DNA from: Pectobacterium versatile
GTDB lineage: Bacteria > Pseudomonadota > Gammaproteobacteria > Enterobacterales > Enterobacteriaceae
Reading direction: 5' to 3'
NCBI RefSeq assembly: GCF_020166435.1
Contig: NZ_JAINZP010000007.1
Span: forward strand, 124,001 to 188,000
Length of the DNA stretch: 64,000 bases
The position numbers and the translations under genes were made by a program. Below are positions 9,708-18,206 of this stretch, in pieces. Below the pieces are notes generated by a model. That model was not told where the DNA came from. It worked only from the letters and a program-made list of their open reading frames with translations, and ran no database searches. Each line of letters opens with the position of its first letter. Position 1 is the stretch's first letter.

Positions 9708-9812
9708 GGGAGTAACGGAATAGAAGAGTAAAGCGTTTGCGCCAGGGATGGCGCAAGCCGAGCGCACAGGGATGTGTTTACAGCGACTTTACGATCTATC
9801 CGTTACTCTCGC
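9708..9812. repeat. dispersed palindromic repeat, family B, short copy
   Basis: A 105-base element whose ends are inverted repeats: GGGAGTAACGGAATAGAAGA at the left and the complement of GATCTATCCGTTACTCTCG at the right, with AGTAAAGCG/CGACTTTA continuing the pairing inwards. A longer copy lies at 30519-30699 and shares the ends and the GCGTTTGCGCCA and ACAGGGATGT segments. It lies between norR and the fumarase gene and has no open frame. Confidence 0.75.
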
Positions 9813-9856
9813 TCGGTGAGCGTTGGCGGCTAATATCTAACCGCCGTAGGACTTCC

Positions 9857-11500
9857 TTAACCGCATTTCACGCACTTGGCGCTCTGAATCACCTGGAAGA
9901 AATCGTTGCCTTTATCATCGACCAGAATAAAGGCTGGGAAATCTTCTACTTCGATTTTCCAGATGGCTTCCATACCCAGTTCTGGGTACTCAACGCAGGT
10001 CAGGCTCTTGATGCTGTTCTGCGCCAGAATCGCTGCCGGGCCGCCGATGCTGCCGAGGTAGAAGCCACCGTGTTTATGGCACGCGTCGGTCACCTGCTGA
10101 CTGCGGTTGCCTTTCGCTAGCATGATCATGCTGCCGCCGTTGGCTTGCAGTAAATCGACGTAGGAATCCATGCGGCCAGCGGTGGTCGGGCCTAACGAGC
10201 CGGACGGGTAGCCTTCTGGCGTTTTCGCCGGACCCGCATAGTAAATCGGGTGATCTTTGATGTACTGCGGCAGGCCTTCGCCGTTATCCAGACGTTCCTT
10301 CAGCTTGGCGTGAGCAATGTCACGGCCCACGATGATGGTGCCGGTCAGAGAAAGACGGGTGGATACCGGATACTGCGACAGCGTTTTCAGGATCTCGGCC
10401 ATCGGACGGTTCAGGTCGATTTTAACCGCATCGCCTTCGCCCGTTTCGCGCAGGTGCTCAGGGATATATTTGCCCGGATTCTGCTCTAACTGCTCCAGCC
10501 AGACGCCTTTGCGGTTGATCTTGCCTTTGATGTTACGGTCAGCGGAACAGGACACGCCCATACCGACGGGGCAAGATGCGCCGTGGCGCGGCAGGCGGAT
10601 AATTCGTACGTCGTGTGCAAAGTATTTCCCGCCAAACTGCGCGCCGAGACCCAGATCGCGCGCGGCTTCCAGAATCTCCTGCTCCAGCGCGACATCGCGG
10701 AACGCCTGACCGTGCTCGTTGCCCTCGGTCGGCAGTTCGTCGTAGTACTTGGTCGACGCCAGCTTAACGGTTTTCAGCGTGGTTTCTGCCGAGGTGCCGC
10801 CAATGACAAACGCGATGTGATACGGCGGACAGGCCGCGGTACCCAGCGAGCGCATTTTCTCGATCAGGAAGCTTTTCAGTTTACCCGGCGTCAGCAGTGC
10901 TTTGGTTTCCTGATACAGATACGTCTTGTTGGCTGAACCGCCGCCTTTGGTGACGAACAGGAATTTATAGTCTTCACCTTCGGTACTGTAGAGGTCAATC
11001 TGCGCGGGCAGGTTGGTGCCGGTGTTGACCTCTTGGTACATATCCAGCGCGGCGTTTTGCGAATAGCGCAGATTGTCTTCAATGAACGTGTTGTACACGC
11101 CTTTGGACAGCGCTTCGGCATCATTACCGCCAGTCCAGACGTTCTGGCCTTTTTTACCGACGATGATCGCCGTACCCGTGTCCTGACAGGTCGGCAGGAT
11201 GCCTTTGGCGGAAATTTCTGAGTTGCGCAGGAATTGCAGGGCAACGTATTTATCGTTTTCGCTGGCTTCGGGGTCGTGAAGAATATCGGCAACTTGCTGC
11301 TGGTGAGCGGGGCGGAGCATGAAAGAAGCATCGTGGAAGGCTTGCTGTGCCAGAAGGGTCAATGCGGCTGGCTCGATCTTCAGGATGTCCTGGCCTTCAA
11401 ATTGTGCGACAGAGACAAAATCGCTGCTCAACAGGCGATATTCGGTGTCATCTTTACTGAGTGGAAAAGGATCTTGGTAATAGAAGGGTTTATTCGACAT
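9857..11500 (-). CDS. fumA: class I fumarate hydratase (FumA/FumB type)
   Basis: A 547-residue iron-sulfur fumarase that interconverts fumarate and malate in the TCA cycle and in anaerobic reductive metabolism. Cys residues in LPTCQDTGT and in [12 protein letters not shown] are candidate ligands of the 4Fe-4S cluster, and the C-terminal beta domain follows ([29 protein letters not shown]). Length equals that of E. coli FumA/FumB. Which of the two it corresponds to in regulation cannot be read from the sequence. It is transcribed alone, ending at the hairpin beside norR. Confidence 0.95.
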   Translation of the reverse strand: MSNKPFYYQDPFPLSKDDTEYRLLSSDFVSVAQFEGQDILKIEPAALTLLAQQAFHDASFMLRPAHQQQVADILHDPEASENDKYVALQFLRNSEISAKGILPTCQDTGTAIIVGKKGQNVWTGGNDAEALSKGVYNTFIEDNLRYSQNAALDMYQEVNTGTNLPAQIDLYSTEGEDYKFLFVTKGGGSANKTYLYQETKALLTPGKLKSFLIEKMRSLGTAACPPYHIAFVIGGTSAETTLKTVKLASTKYYDELPTEGNEHGQAFRDVALEQEILEAARDLGLGAQFGGKYFAHDVRIIRLPRHGASCPVGMGVSCSADRNIKGKINRKGVWLEQLEQNPGKYIPEHLRETGEGDAVKIDLNRPMAEILKTLSQYPVSTRLSLTGTIIVGRDIAHAKLKERLDNGEGLPQYIKDHPIYYAGPAKTPEGYPSGSLGPTTAGRMDSYVDLLQANGGSMIMLAKGNRSQQVTDACHKHGGFYLGSIGGPAAILAQNSIKSLTCVEYPELGMEAIWKIEVEDFPAFILVDDKGNDFFQVIQSAKCVKCG

Positions 11501-11995
11501 TTTTTTCTCACTTGCAATTGCATTAATTAGTCAATTCTGACCTTTATAGGATCCAACGTCTTATTATTAAGGTAAGGCGTATTACCGTAGCACTACAGGG
11601 ATGTCTCGAATACAAAAGTAGTAATCGCCATAATAGTATGGTTTTTTGTCGGGAAGTACCACTTTGGTACATCACAATAATAATGATGTCGTGCATTATT
11701 TTCTCTGTGACAGACGTGCGAAACCGCCGCGTGGCCTGGGTTTCCCTGTGCAGGCAACACAAGAAAATGCTCATGGTTTAGCGTGAAAATATTTCTCTTT
11801 TAATTGGCTTAATTAAGTAAAGTAAATGGCGGAATTAAAAACAATAACCATTTAATTTTTAATGTTATTCATTGGTGATATAAAGAAACCGTTATTGGTT
11901 TTTTATCACTTCATGAAAAAACAGATCGAGCACAAAAGCCACGGAGCGGTGGCCGATGTGATGACTGATGTGGTTTTACCAACGCAGCGGCGCAG
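11501..11995. other. intergenic region upstream of the fumarase gene
   Basis: About 495 bases without a convincing gene. It must hold the fumarase promoter (leftward). A 76-codon minus frame (11544-11774) and a 28-codon plus frame (11913-11999) are present, but neither has a ribosome site or recognisable protein features. No repeat of the A or B family was seen. Confidence 0.5.
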
Positions 11996-12874
11996 TTAGG
12001 GTGGTGTACTCTCTTGCTGGGCAAGGAGATTGTCGATCATCCACAGTCCTGCCGGACCGGGTGGGTGGGGTTTGGACCAGACAACGTCCACGTCAATCCA
12101 CTGCGGCCAGCCCGCAACAGGCAGCTCCACCAACTTCTGCCGATCGTATTGCGCCACCAGCCAGCGTGGCAGAATGCTCCAGCCGTGCCCCTGCTGTGCC
12201 ATTTCCAATAACATAAGGTAGGACGGCGCAGACCAGACGATCCCTTCCGGTTGCAGCCGGTCGCTGCGTTTATAGGTATTGAGATAGAGCTGGCGAACCG
12301 TCGCCAACTGGCTGCGCGTCACAGTTTTTTCCGTTGTGAGCGGATGGGCTGCCGACACAAAAATGGCCATTTCGGTTTTGACTTGCAAACGCGCGGCGGC
12401 AATATCGGGCGGGTAATCCGCCTGAGTACGAACTAGCCCGACATGCGCACGGTTCGTTTGCAGCAGATCGATCACATCATCGCCTTCCGCAATCAGACAT
12501 TCAAATTCAATATCGGGAAAATGATGGGCGAAACGTTGAATGACGGGCTCGTAGTGGGTCGCTTGCCAGATGTCGGACAACACAAATGTCAGACGAGGTT
12601 CAATATGATCGGCCAGACGGATCGCCAGTTCATCCAGCGCTTCGCTGGCGGATAAAATCGCCTGTACGTGGGAAAGCACTTTTCTGCCCGCTAGCGTGAG
12701 CACCGGTTGGTGACCGGATCGATCAAACAGCGTCAGCCCCAGATCGGCTTCCAGATTAGCGATAGCCGCGCTGATGGTGGACTGACTTTTGTGCAGTCGC
12801 CGTGCGGCGGCAGAAAACGAGCCTGCATCAACGGTAGTTATAAACGCTAGCAATGATTCTGGTGAATATCGCAT
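11996..12874 (-). CDS. LysR-type regulator, divergent from PACE efflux gene
   Basis: A 292-residue LysR-type regulator. The N-terminal winged helix-turn-helix is clear (LAFITTVDAGSFSAAARRLHKSQSTISAAIANLEADLG, read in two parts, residues 6-50), followed by the effector-binding domain. I place the start at the ATG ending at 12874 (MRYSPESLLAF), since the 13 codons upstream are not LysR-like. It is divergent from the PACE-family efflux gene 200 bases away, the same arrangement as AceR/AceI in Acinetobacter, so it probably controls that gene; this is inference from position. Confidence 0.85.
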   Translation of the reverse strand: MRYSPESLLAFITTVDAGSFSAAARRLHKSQSTISAAIANLEADLGLTLFDRSGHQPVLTLAGRKVLSHVQAILSASEALDELAIRLADHIEPRLTFVLSDIWQATHYEPVIQRFAHHFPDIEFECLIAEGDDVIDLLQTNRAHVGLVRTQADYPPDIAAARLQVKTEMAIFVSAAHPLTTEKTVTRSQLATVRQLYLNTYKRSDRLQPEGIVWSAPSYLMLLEMAQQGHGWSILPRWLVAQYDRQKLVELPVAGWPQWIDVDVVWSKPHPPGPAGLWMIDNLLAQQESTPP

Positions 12875-13067
12875 TGTGTCTCTATCGCTTTTATCTATGG
12901 AATCTAACTTCATTCTATCATCTTACTCGATGAAAATGAGGCGGTGACACAATGCCATCCATGGTCATGGCAAAAAATCGTAGAAAGATTTTTGCGGTCG
13001 CCTTGGCAGGTGTACATCTGCCACACAAAATGACCAGTAATACGCAGTCAATAAAAGTGAATGTGCT

Positions 13068-13538
13068 ATGCAAAATAAAACTAGCAAAACGTTACGTGAA
13101 CGCCTGGGCCATGCGGTGGGCTTTGAGCTGATCGCGTTGATGATCTGTGCGCCAGCGGGCGCCTGGCTGCTGAATAAGTCGCTCTTCGATATGGGCGCAC
13201 TGGCAATTATGCTGTCCAGCGTCGCGATGATCTGGAATATGATCTACAACTCGATATTTGATCGCCTATGGCCGGTAGATCGCGTTAAGCGCCGACTGCC
13301 GGTTCGTATTGCTCACGCGCTGGGGTTTGAAGGCGGCTTTATATTGATTGGTCTGCCGCTGGCGGCGTGGATGCTGAACGTTACGCTGTGGCAGGCGCTG
13401 ATGGTGGAGATCGGCTTCTTCCTGTTCTTCCTGCCGTACACCGTGGTGTATAACTGGGCCTACGATACGCTGCGGGAACGCATTGTGAACCGCCGCCGCC
13501 ATGTGCAGCAGGTGTCTGCCAATTCCCGCCTGCGCTAA
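13068..13538 (+). CDS. PACE-family (AceI-like) drug/polyamine efflux protein
   Basis: A 156-residue membrane protein made of two tandem BTP repeats, each with two transmembrane helices (about 17-35, 41-60, 88-106, 112-132). The repeats share the motifs RxGHAxGFE and WNM/NWAYD. Glu20 in the first helix sits at the place of the functionally important Glu15 of AceI. The family exports chlorhexidine and other biocides by proton antiport, with short-chain diamines proposed as natural substrates. A divergent LysR gene precedes it. Confidence 0.88.
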   Translation: MQNKTSKTLRERLGHAVGFELIALMICAPAGAWLLNKSLFDMGALAIMLSSVAMIWNMIYNSIFDRLWPVDRVKRRLPVRIAHALGFEGGFILIGLPLAAWMLNVTLWQALMVEIGFFLFFLPYTVVYNWAYDTLRERIVNRRRHVQQVSANSRLR

Positions 13539-13740
13539 TCCCGATGTTTACCGGTGTGTCAGTTTGACGCTCTGATTCGCCGGTAGCTCAAGCAATCGCC
13601 ACAAATACCATGAGGTAAGCATAGGGTAACGTTCTCGGTGTGGCGCTGTCTGATGGCGACAATCGCCGATCTTTTCGAACTGGCTGGCTCAGCGGGTATG
13701 ATATACTGTTGCCATCACAATGAGTTTTTTTGTTTTTTAC

Positions 13741-14595
13741 TCATTTATTTTGCTCCCTCTTCGATTGTGCACAAAGCGTTGTTCCCATACAGGCAGCGGT
13801 AATTGCCAGTATGCCGCTACATTGAGCAAGGCTGAGTTTTTCGCCTAATATAAAAAATCCAGACAACGCACTGACTGCGGGCGATGCGCTCATCAGAATT
13901 CCAAAGGTGTTGCTGGATAAGCGGTGCAGCGCATAAATATCCAGTAAAAACGGTAGTGCACTCGACATAATGGCAATTAAAAAACCGAGCATGAAAATAT
14001 CGGGAATTAAAAGTGCAAAACCTCCCTGATAAATACCGATGGGTACGATAAACAGCGACGCAAAGACTGTGCCAGCTGCAACGCCACGACTACCAAATTC
14101 TGCCGCCTTGCCACCAACCCGGACATAAATTCCCCAGCAAAAAGCAGCGGCGATGACGTAGGCGATTCCGCGTGGATCGAGGGGGCCATTCTGACTGCCT
14201 AGCGGCAGTAGTAGAAGTCCAAGAAGAGCAAAGCCGATCCATGCCAAATCTGATTTTTGGCGTGAGGCTAGCACTGCGACGGTGAGTGGCCCCAATACTT
14301 CAATTGAAATGGCAATGCCCACGGGAATGTATTGGAATGACATATAGATGAGGATGTTCATTGCCCCCATCATCACGCCGTAGGTGGCGAGGGTACTCCA
14401 TCCCTTTTTGTCAGTCCGTAATGTCCAAGGCTTAAATACAACAGCGAGCAACAGCATGGCGATACCCACTCTTAGTGCCGACATGCCAAGTGGCCCCACC
14501 ACGGAAAAGGCGCTTTTGGCAAAAGCCGCGCCAGTCTGGATCGAAATAAGCGAAACAAAAACCGCCAGTAGCGGCAGGTGAGTAGATTTATTCAT
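13741..14595 (-). CDS. EamA/DMT-family exporter (RhtA-like)
   Basis: A 284-residue membrane protein with about ten transmembrane segments in two EamA halves. It resembles RhtA, the threonine/homoserine exporter (LISIQTGAAFAKSAF, FGSRGVAAGTVFASL, SSALPFLLDIYALHRL). The start is taken at the ATG ending at 14595 (MNKSTHLPLL); the open frame extends 51 codons further but that part is not membrane-like. It is divergent from an Lrp/AsnC regulator, the usual partner of amino-acid exporters, so the substrate is probably an amino acid. The exact substrate is not determined by the sequence. Confidence 0.85.
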   Translation of the reverse strand: MNKSTHLPLLAVFVSLISIQTGAAFAKSAFSVVGPLGMSALRVGIAMLLLAVVFKPWTLRTDKKGWSTLATYGVMMGAMNILIYMSFQYIPVGIAISIEVLGPLTVAVLASRQKSDLAWIGFALLGLLLLPLGSQNGPLDPRGIAYVIAAAFCWGIYVRVGGKAAEFGSRGVAAGTVFASLFIVPIGIYQGGFALLIPDIFMLGFLIAIMSSALPFLLDIYALHRLSSNTFGILMSASPAVSALSGFFILGEKLSLAQCSGILAITAACMGTTLCAQSKREQNK

Positions 14596-14626
14596 TATGG
14601 TGTCGCTATTTTTAGCTAAAAAAGAA

Positions 14627-14772
14627 ATAAAGCGGCAAATATGCAAAAAAACGTCTATCGCTTTTGCCGCCATCATAGGGATCGTTGACGCGTAAATTTT
14701 ACCAATGACAGGGTGAGGAATGTGTGCAAACATCTTCATAGAAACCATTAAAATTGGCGTAAAGCGGCAAAT
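14627..14772. promoter_or_regulatory. paired 13-bp direct repeats in the exporter/Lrp intergenic region
   Basis: TAAAGCGGCAAAT occurs at 14628-14640 and again at 14760-14772, exactly 132 bases apart, in the region between the exporter and the divergent Lrp-type regulator. A partly matching inverted piece (CTTTTGCCGCC) lies at 14659-14669. Spaced repeats of this kind fit a multimeric Lrp-type protein wrapping DNA; the assignment is inference. Confidence 0.45.
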
Positions 14773-14802
14773 TAGATTTTTTTTTGAAGGAAACGGCCAA
14801 GC

Positions 14803-15258
14803 ATGAAATTAGACGCTATCGACCGCCGTATCCTTGCGGCCTTGGTCAACAATGGCAGAATGACGACGGCAGAGGTGGCAGAACGCATCGGGCTTTCGCC
14901 TACGCCCTGTGGAAGGCGTATACGGCAGATGGAAATGGCTGGGGTGATTGAGGGGTATTCCGTAAAGCTGAATCCTGGCGCACTGGGTCTGGGGATTTGC
15001 GTTCTCATCTCGGTTAAATTGTCACGTCCAAATCCCGAAGCGCATCGCGAGTTTGTGAGCGCGGTATCAGGCATGAAGGAAGTAACCGAATGCATGCTTG
15101 TGACCGGAGAGAGTGATTACATGCTGAGGGTATGGGTAAAGGATATGAACACGCTGGCGGACTTTGTCCCTACCGTGCTTCAGGGGATACCCTGTGTCGC
15201 AGAAACCTCCACGACCCTAGTGATGAAACATATTGGCGGAACGCCGCTGATACCCTAG
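14803..15258 (+). CDS. Lrp/AsnC-family transcriptional regulator
   Basis: A 151-residue Lrp/AsnC regulator. Residues 1-60 form the helix-turn-helix domain (LDAIDRRILAALVNNGRMT, AEVAERIGLSPTPCGRRI), followed by the RAM ligand-binding domain (VTECMLVTGESDYMLRV, FVPTVLQGIPCVAETSTTLVMK). The family senses amino acids as octamers. It is divergent from the RhtA-like exporter and probably controls it. It starts at ATG 14803 after GAAGGAAACGG. Confidence 0.9.
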   Translation: MKLDAIDRRILAALVNNGRMTTAEVAERIGLSPTPCGRRIRQMEMAGVIEGYSVKLNPGALGLGICVLISVKLSRPNPEAHREFVSAVSGMKEVTECMLVTGESDYMLRVWVKDMNTLADFVPTVLQGIPCVAETSTTLVMKHIGGTPLIP

Positions 15259-15393
15259 TGATATGAGCGAAAACCCAACAAGACGCACGCGGTAGGCATA
15301 AATTTATAAGGGGATACTTTCAGGTATCCTCTCCACTGTGGAGACTAACGATGCACGGCTTCAGGTTGCGTATTCACCCAAGGATTCGTTATC

Positions 15394-16050
15394 GTGAATT
15401 TTGATTTATTTGCCGATGAAGCGCCGCGTTGCTGGACGGAAACGCTGGCACCGGGCGCAGTTATCCTGCGCGGTCGCGCCTATGACGATGCCTCGGCGTT
15501 GCTTGCGGCACTGAACGCCGTCACTGCGCGTGCGCCGTTGCGGAATATGGTCACGCCGGGCGGCTTTGTGATGTCGGTGGCGATGAGCAACTGCGGGCCG
15601 CTTGGCTGGGTAACAGATGAACGCGGCTATCGCTACACCGCGCAGGATCCATTAAGCGGAGAGCCGTGGCCTGCCATGCCAGAGGCTTTTTCCCGACTGG
15701 CGAAGCTGGTGGCAAGCGAAGCCGATTTTGCTGATTTTGAACCGGATGCCTGCCTGATCAACCGCTATGATGTCGGCACGCGCATGTCTCTGCATCAGGA
15801 TAAAAACGAGCGGGATTTCCGTCAGCCTATCGTGTCCGTCTCGCTGGGGCTTAGCGCGACGTTCCTGTTTGGCGGCATGGCGCGTAGCGATAAAACGCAG
15901 CGTGTTCCGCTGACGCATGGCGATGTGGTGGTCTGGGGCGGTGAATCGCGGCTCTATTTCCACGGCATTCTGCCGTTGAAAAGCGGCAGCGTGCCGGAAG
16001 GGATGTCCGACGAATGCCGTTTTAATCTGACATTTCGTAAAGCGGGATAA
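15394..16050 (+). CDS. alkB: DNA alkylation repair dioxygenase AlkB
   Basis: A 218-residue Fe(II)/2-oxoglutarate dioxygenase that removes 1-methyladenine and 3-methylcytosine from DNA by oxidation. The iron ligands are HQD (about 134-136) and His in LYFHGI (about 190); the 2-oxoglutarate-binding arginines are in CRFNLTFR at the C-terminus. The substrate loop NRYDVGTRMSLHQDKNE is intact. The start codon is GTG at 15394 with AAGGA nine bases before it. In E. coli alkB follows ada; here it stands alone, so control by Ada is not evident. Confidence 0.95.
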   Translation: MNFDLFADEAPRCWTETLAPGAVILRGRAYDDASALLAALNAVTARAPLRNMVTPGGFVMSVAMSNCGPLGWVTDERGYRYTAQDPLSGEPWPAMPEAFSRLAKLVASEADFADFEPDACLINRYDVGTRMSLHQDKNERDFRQPIVSVSLGLSATFLFGGMARSDKTQRVPLTHGDVVVWGGESRLYFHGILPLKSGSVPEGMSDECRFNLTFRKAG

Positions 16051-16061
16051 GAGGAATGACC

Positions 16062-16090
16062 AGCCTGTATTGAGCAATACAGGCTGTCTT
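16062..16090 (+). terminator. terminator after alkB
   Basis: AGCCTGTATT, a GAGC loop and AATACAGGCT make a perfect 10-bp stem followed by GTCTT. A second inverted pair lies just downstream (CACAGGGG at 16129 and CCCCTGTG at 16161), also in the gap between alkB and the convergent flavoprotein gene. Confidence 0.7.
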
Positions 16091-16222
16091 AGATAATGCT
16101 GGTCATGTAAGCCCGCTGTTAGGGGAAACACAGGGGGAGGTTCCCGTAGGGAGGCCTCACCCCTGTGGCCGCCCCGTGTATCTCGATGCTCAAACGAGCG
16201 ACATCAGGCTTAAGGGCGGAGC

Positions 16223-17752
16223 TTATTTCTTGCTGAACTTCATATAATCAAGCGCACTTTCTGCCGCGATACGACCCGAGTTGAGCGCAAAGCCAAACGT
16301 GCCGCCGCCTAACAGCAGGTCATAGGTGTCGCCATACATGCCAGCAGCATCATTACCCGTAACGTACAGACCCGGAATGACCTCGCCGGATTTATCTATC
16401 GCCTGCATTTTCTCATCAATCTTCACGCCGCCGAGTGTACCCAGCGCGGCGGGCTGCATTCTCACCGCATAGAACGGGCCGTTTTTTATCGGACGCAGGT
16501 AATCCATGTTTTTGTTGAACACCTCATCCCGCTTTTGCGTCGCAAATTTGTTATTTTCTTCCAGCGTATTCTTCAGCACGCTGGCATCAACGCCCATCTC
16601 TTTCGCCAGCCCGTCAATGGTGGCGGATTTGAAGACGAAGCCGCGATTTTTCTGACTTTCCTTGGTAAATTCGCTATCAAATTTAGTCAGCTTGGTATTG
16701 GCGATCACCCATTCGCCAATCGGTACATCAATGCCGTCTTCGACGTAATGCTTACGGGATGTTTCGTCAAAAATGGAATACATGATGCCGCCCGCTTTGG
16801 ACAGTGCATTGCCGGAATGTGGCCAGATGATGACGTTGGATTCATCGGTAAAGCGGCGGCCGTGTTGGTCAACCCACAGATAGGGCTGACGCGCGGCGGC
16901 CAGCAGGTGAGAGTTGGGCGCGTAGTCTGGCAGGCCGGGGCGATAGGCTTGCAGGAGACCCAAGCCGTCCGGTTTGGCACCGGCTTTCCAGGCCATATTG
17001 ATACCGTCGCCGTCTTTACCGACGTTACCTACCATAATGGTATCGGGGAAGGCGGCGTATTTTTGCAGCATCTCTTTGTTGTTGGCATAGCCACCGGTCG
17101 CGATGATGACGGCCTTGGCGTCTATCTGGACGGTGTTGCCTTCGCTATCTTGTGCGATGACGCCTGTGACTTTGCCGTCTTTCACGACCAGATCTTTACC
17201 CGCTGTCTTCACCAGCGTGGTGACATCCATCGTTTTAAACTGCTCGTGGAATGTCTTGATCAGGTGGCGTCCGTGGCCGGGGCCGTCGATCACATGCCAG
17301 GTCAGCATACCGCCAGGGCCGCCGGGGCCGATGTATTCAAACTTGATGCCTTTCGACTTCACCCATTCAATCGTATCCGCCGAGCGGTTGACGAAGGCAC
17401 GCACCACGAAGGGATTGGCCATCCAGTGGCTGTACTCCATGATGGTCTTAAAGGCCATATCCGGCGTGACCACAATCCCCTGACGTTTCTGCATGCTGCT
17501 GTTGGCGGCGAAGATGCCTTCGGCAAAGTTACCCGTGCCGCCAACTATCGGTTGTTTTTCCAGTAAGACGATTTTCGCCCCTTTCTCTGCGGCGGCCATT
17601 GTTGCCGATGTGCCTGCCGCACCCGCGCCGATAATAACGATATCCACGCTTTTCGGGATTTCCGGTTTTGCCGCGTCCGCCGCCTGTGCGGTAGACCAGC
17701 TCATCATCGAGAGGCAGAGCGTCGCGAGTACACTTTTTCTGAAGCGTTTCAT
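16223..17752 (-). CDS. periplasmic FAD-dependent reductase, FrdA/flavocytochrome c-like
   Basis: A 509-residue exported flavoprotein. The Sec signal peptide ends near residue 24 (STAQA-ADA). An FAD-binding GAGAAGTSATMAAAEKG motif lies at 42-58, and the fold is that of fumarate reductase and 3-ketosteroid dehydrogenase flavoproteins (FAD_binding_2). The residues that bind and protonate fumarate in Shewanella flavocytochrome c3 (an Arg after the RF.NE motif, a His before TMGG, an Arg in ANRLGG) are not present in the matching motifs RRFTDESNVI, ALGTLGG and YDLLLGGGTFG, so the substrate is probably not fumarate. It is the last gene of a five-gene operon with an FMN-binding partner 41 bases upstream, which probably feeds it electrons. 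Confidence 0.85.
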   Translation of the reverse strand: MKRFRKSVLATLCLSMMSWSTAQAADAAKPEIPKSVDIVIIGAGAAGTSATMAAAEKGAKIVLLEKQPIVGGTGNFAEGIFAANSSMQKRQGIVVTPDMAFKTIMEYSHWMANPFVVRAFVNRSADTIEWVKSKGIKFEYIGPGGPGGMLTWHVIDGPGHGRHLIKTFHEQFKTMDVTTLVKTAGKDLVVKDGKVTGVIAQDSEGNTVQIDAKAVIIATGGYANNKEMLQKYAAFPDTIMVGNVGKDGDGINMAWKAGAKPDGLGLLQAYRPGLPDYAPNSHLLAAARQPYLWVDQHGRRFTDESNVIIWPHSGNALSKAGGIMYSIFDETSRKHYVEDGIDVPIGEWVIANTKLTKFDSEFTKESQKNRGFVFKSATIDGLAKEMGVDASVLKNTLEENNKFATQKRDEVFNKNMDYLRPIKNGPFYAVRMQPAALGTLGGVKIDEKMQAIDKSGEVIPGLYVTGNDAAGMYGDTYDLLLGGGTFGFALNSGRIAAESALDYMKFSKK

Positions 17753-17793
17753 GATGTTTTCCTTAATGTTATTAGTATTCTTACAACACGGTA

Positions 17794-18141
17794 TTAATTC
17801 GCCTTAGCCTGCGAGTACGCGTCTTCCGCGGCTTCTTGCACCGCGCCACTGGTCATCGTGGCACCGGACACGCCATCAACCTGGATGCTCTGCTTTTCGG
17901 TCATGGCTTTTGCGAGTTCTATTGCCGCTTCCCCACCGACTTCTGGTGTCTCTTCCGGGGCATTAATTGTCGATTTGAGGACTTTCCCCTGCGCATCGAT
18001 ATCAAGCGTGACGGTGACATCGCCGCCGATACCCTGTCTGGCGGCAGAATAGGTGCCAGCTTTAAAATTTCCTTCTTGTGCGACCGCGTTTCCCATTGTG
18101 AATAACAGGCAGAGTGGAAGGATTCCTAAGCAGATTTTCAT
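17794..18141 (-). CDS. periplasmic FMN-binding domain protein
   Basis: A 115-residue exported protein consisting of a signal peptide (cut after NAVA, residue about 20) and one FMN-binding domain. The motif VSGATMTSGAV near the C-terminus is the ApbE flavinylation site (SGATxT), where FMN is attached covalently to the second Thr. This is the domain normally fused to FAD reductases such as urocanate reductase; here it is a separate gene directly before the FAD protein. Start is taken at the ATG ending at 18141 (MKICLGIL). It probably shuttles electrons from the NrfC/NrfD-like membrane complex to the flavoprotein. Confidence 0.85.
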   Translation of the reverse strand: MKICLGILPLCLLFTMGNAVAQEGNFKAGTYSAARQGIGGDVTVTLDIDAQGKVLKSTINAPEETPEVGGEAAIELAKAMTEKQSIQVDGVSGATMTSGAVQEAAEDAYSQAKAN

Positions 18142-18206
18142 ATCAATAGTTCCAGTAGTTTTTGAATGAATACGGTGAATAGCCACGTTATTTCCCATAA
18201 ATAAAG

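Noticed and set aside
11544..11774. 76-codon minus-strand frame upstream of fumarase
   Set aside because: No ribosome site, odd composition (runs of Ile), and located in a promoter region.
11913..11999. 28-codon plus-strand frame (MKKQIEHKSHGA...)
   Set aside because: No Shine-Dalgarno sequence; overlaps the end of the LysR gene; nothing recognisable.
16535..17566. 343-codon plus-strand frame
   Set aside because: Long antisense frame over the FAD reductase gene, caused by codon bias; the reductase has clear motifs and this frame has none.
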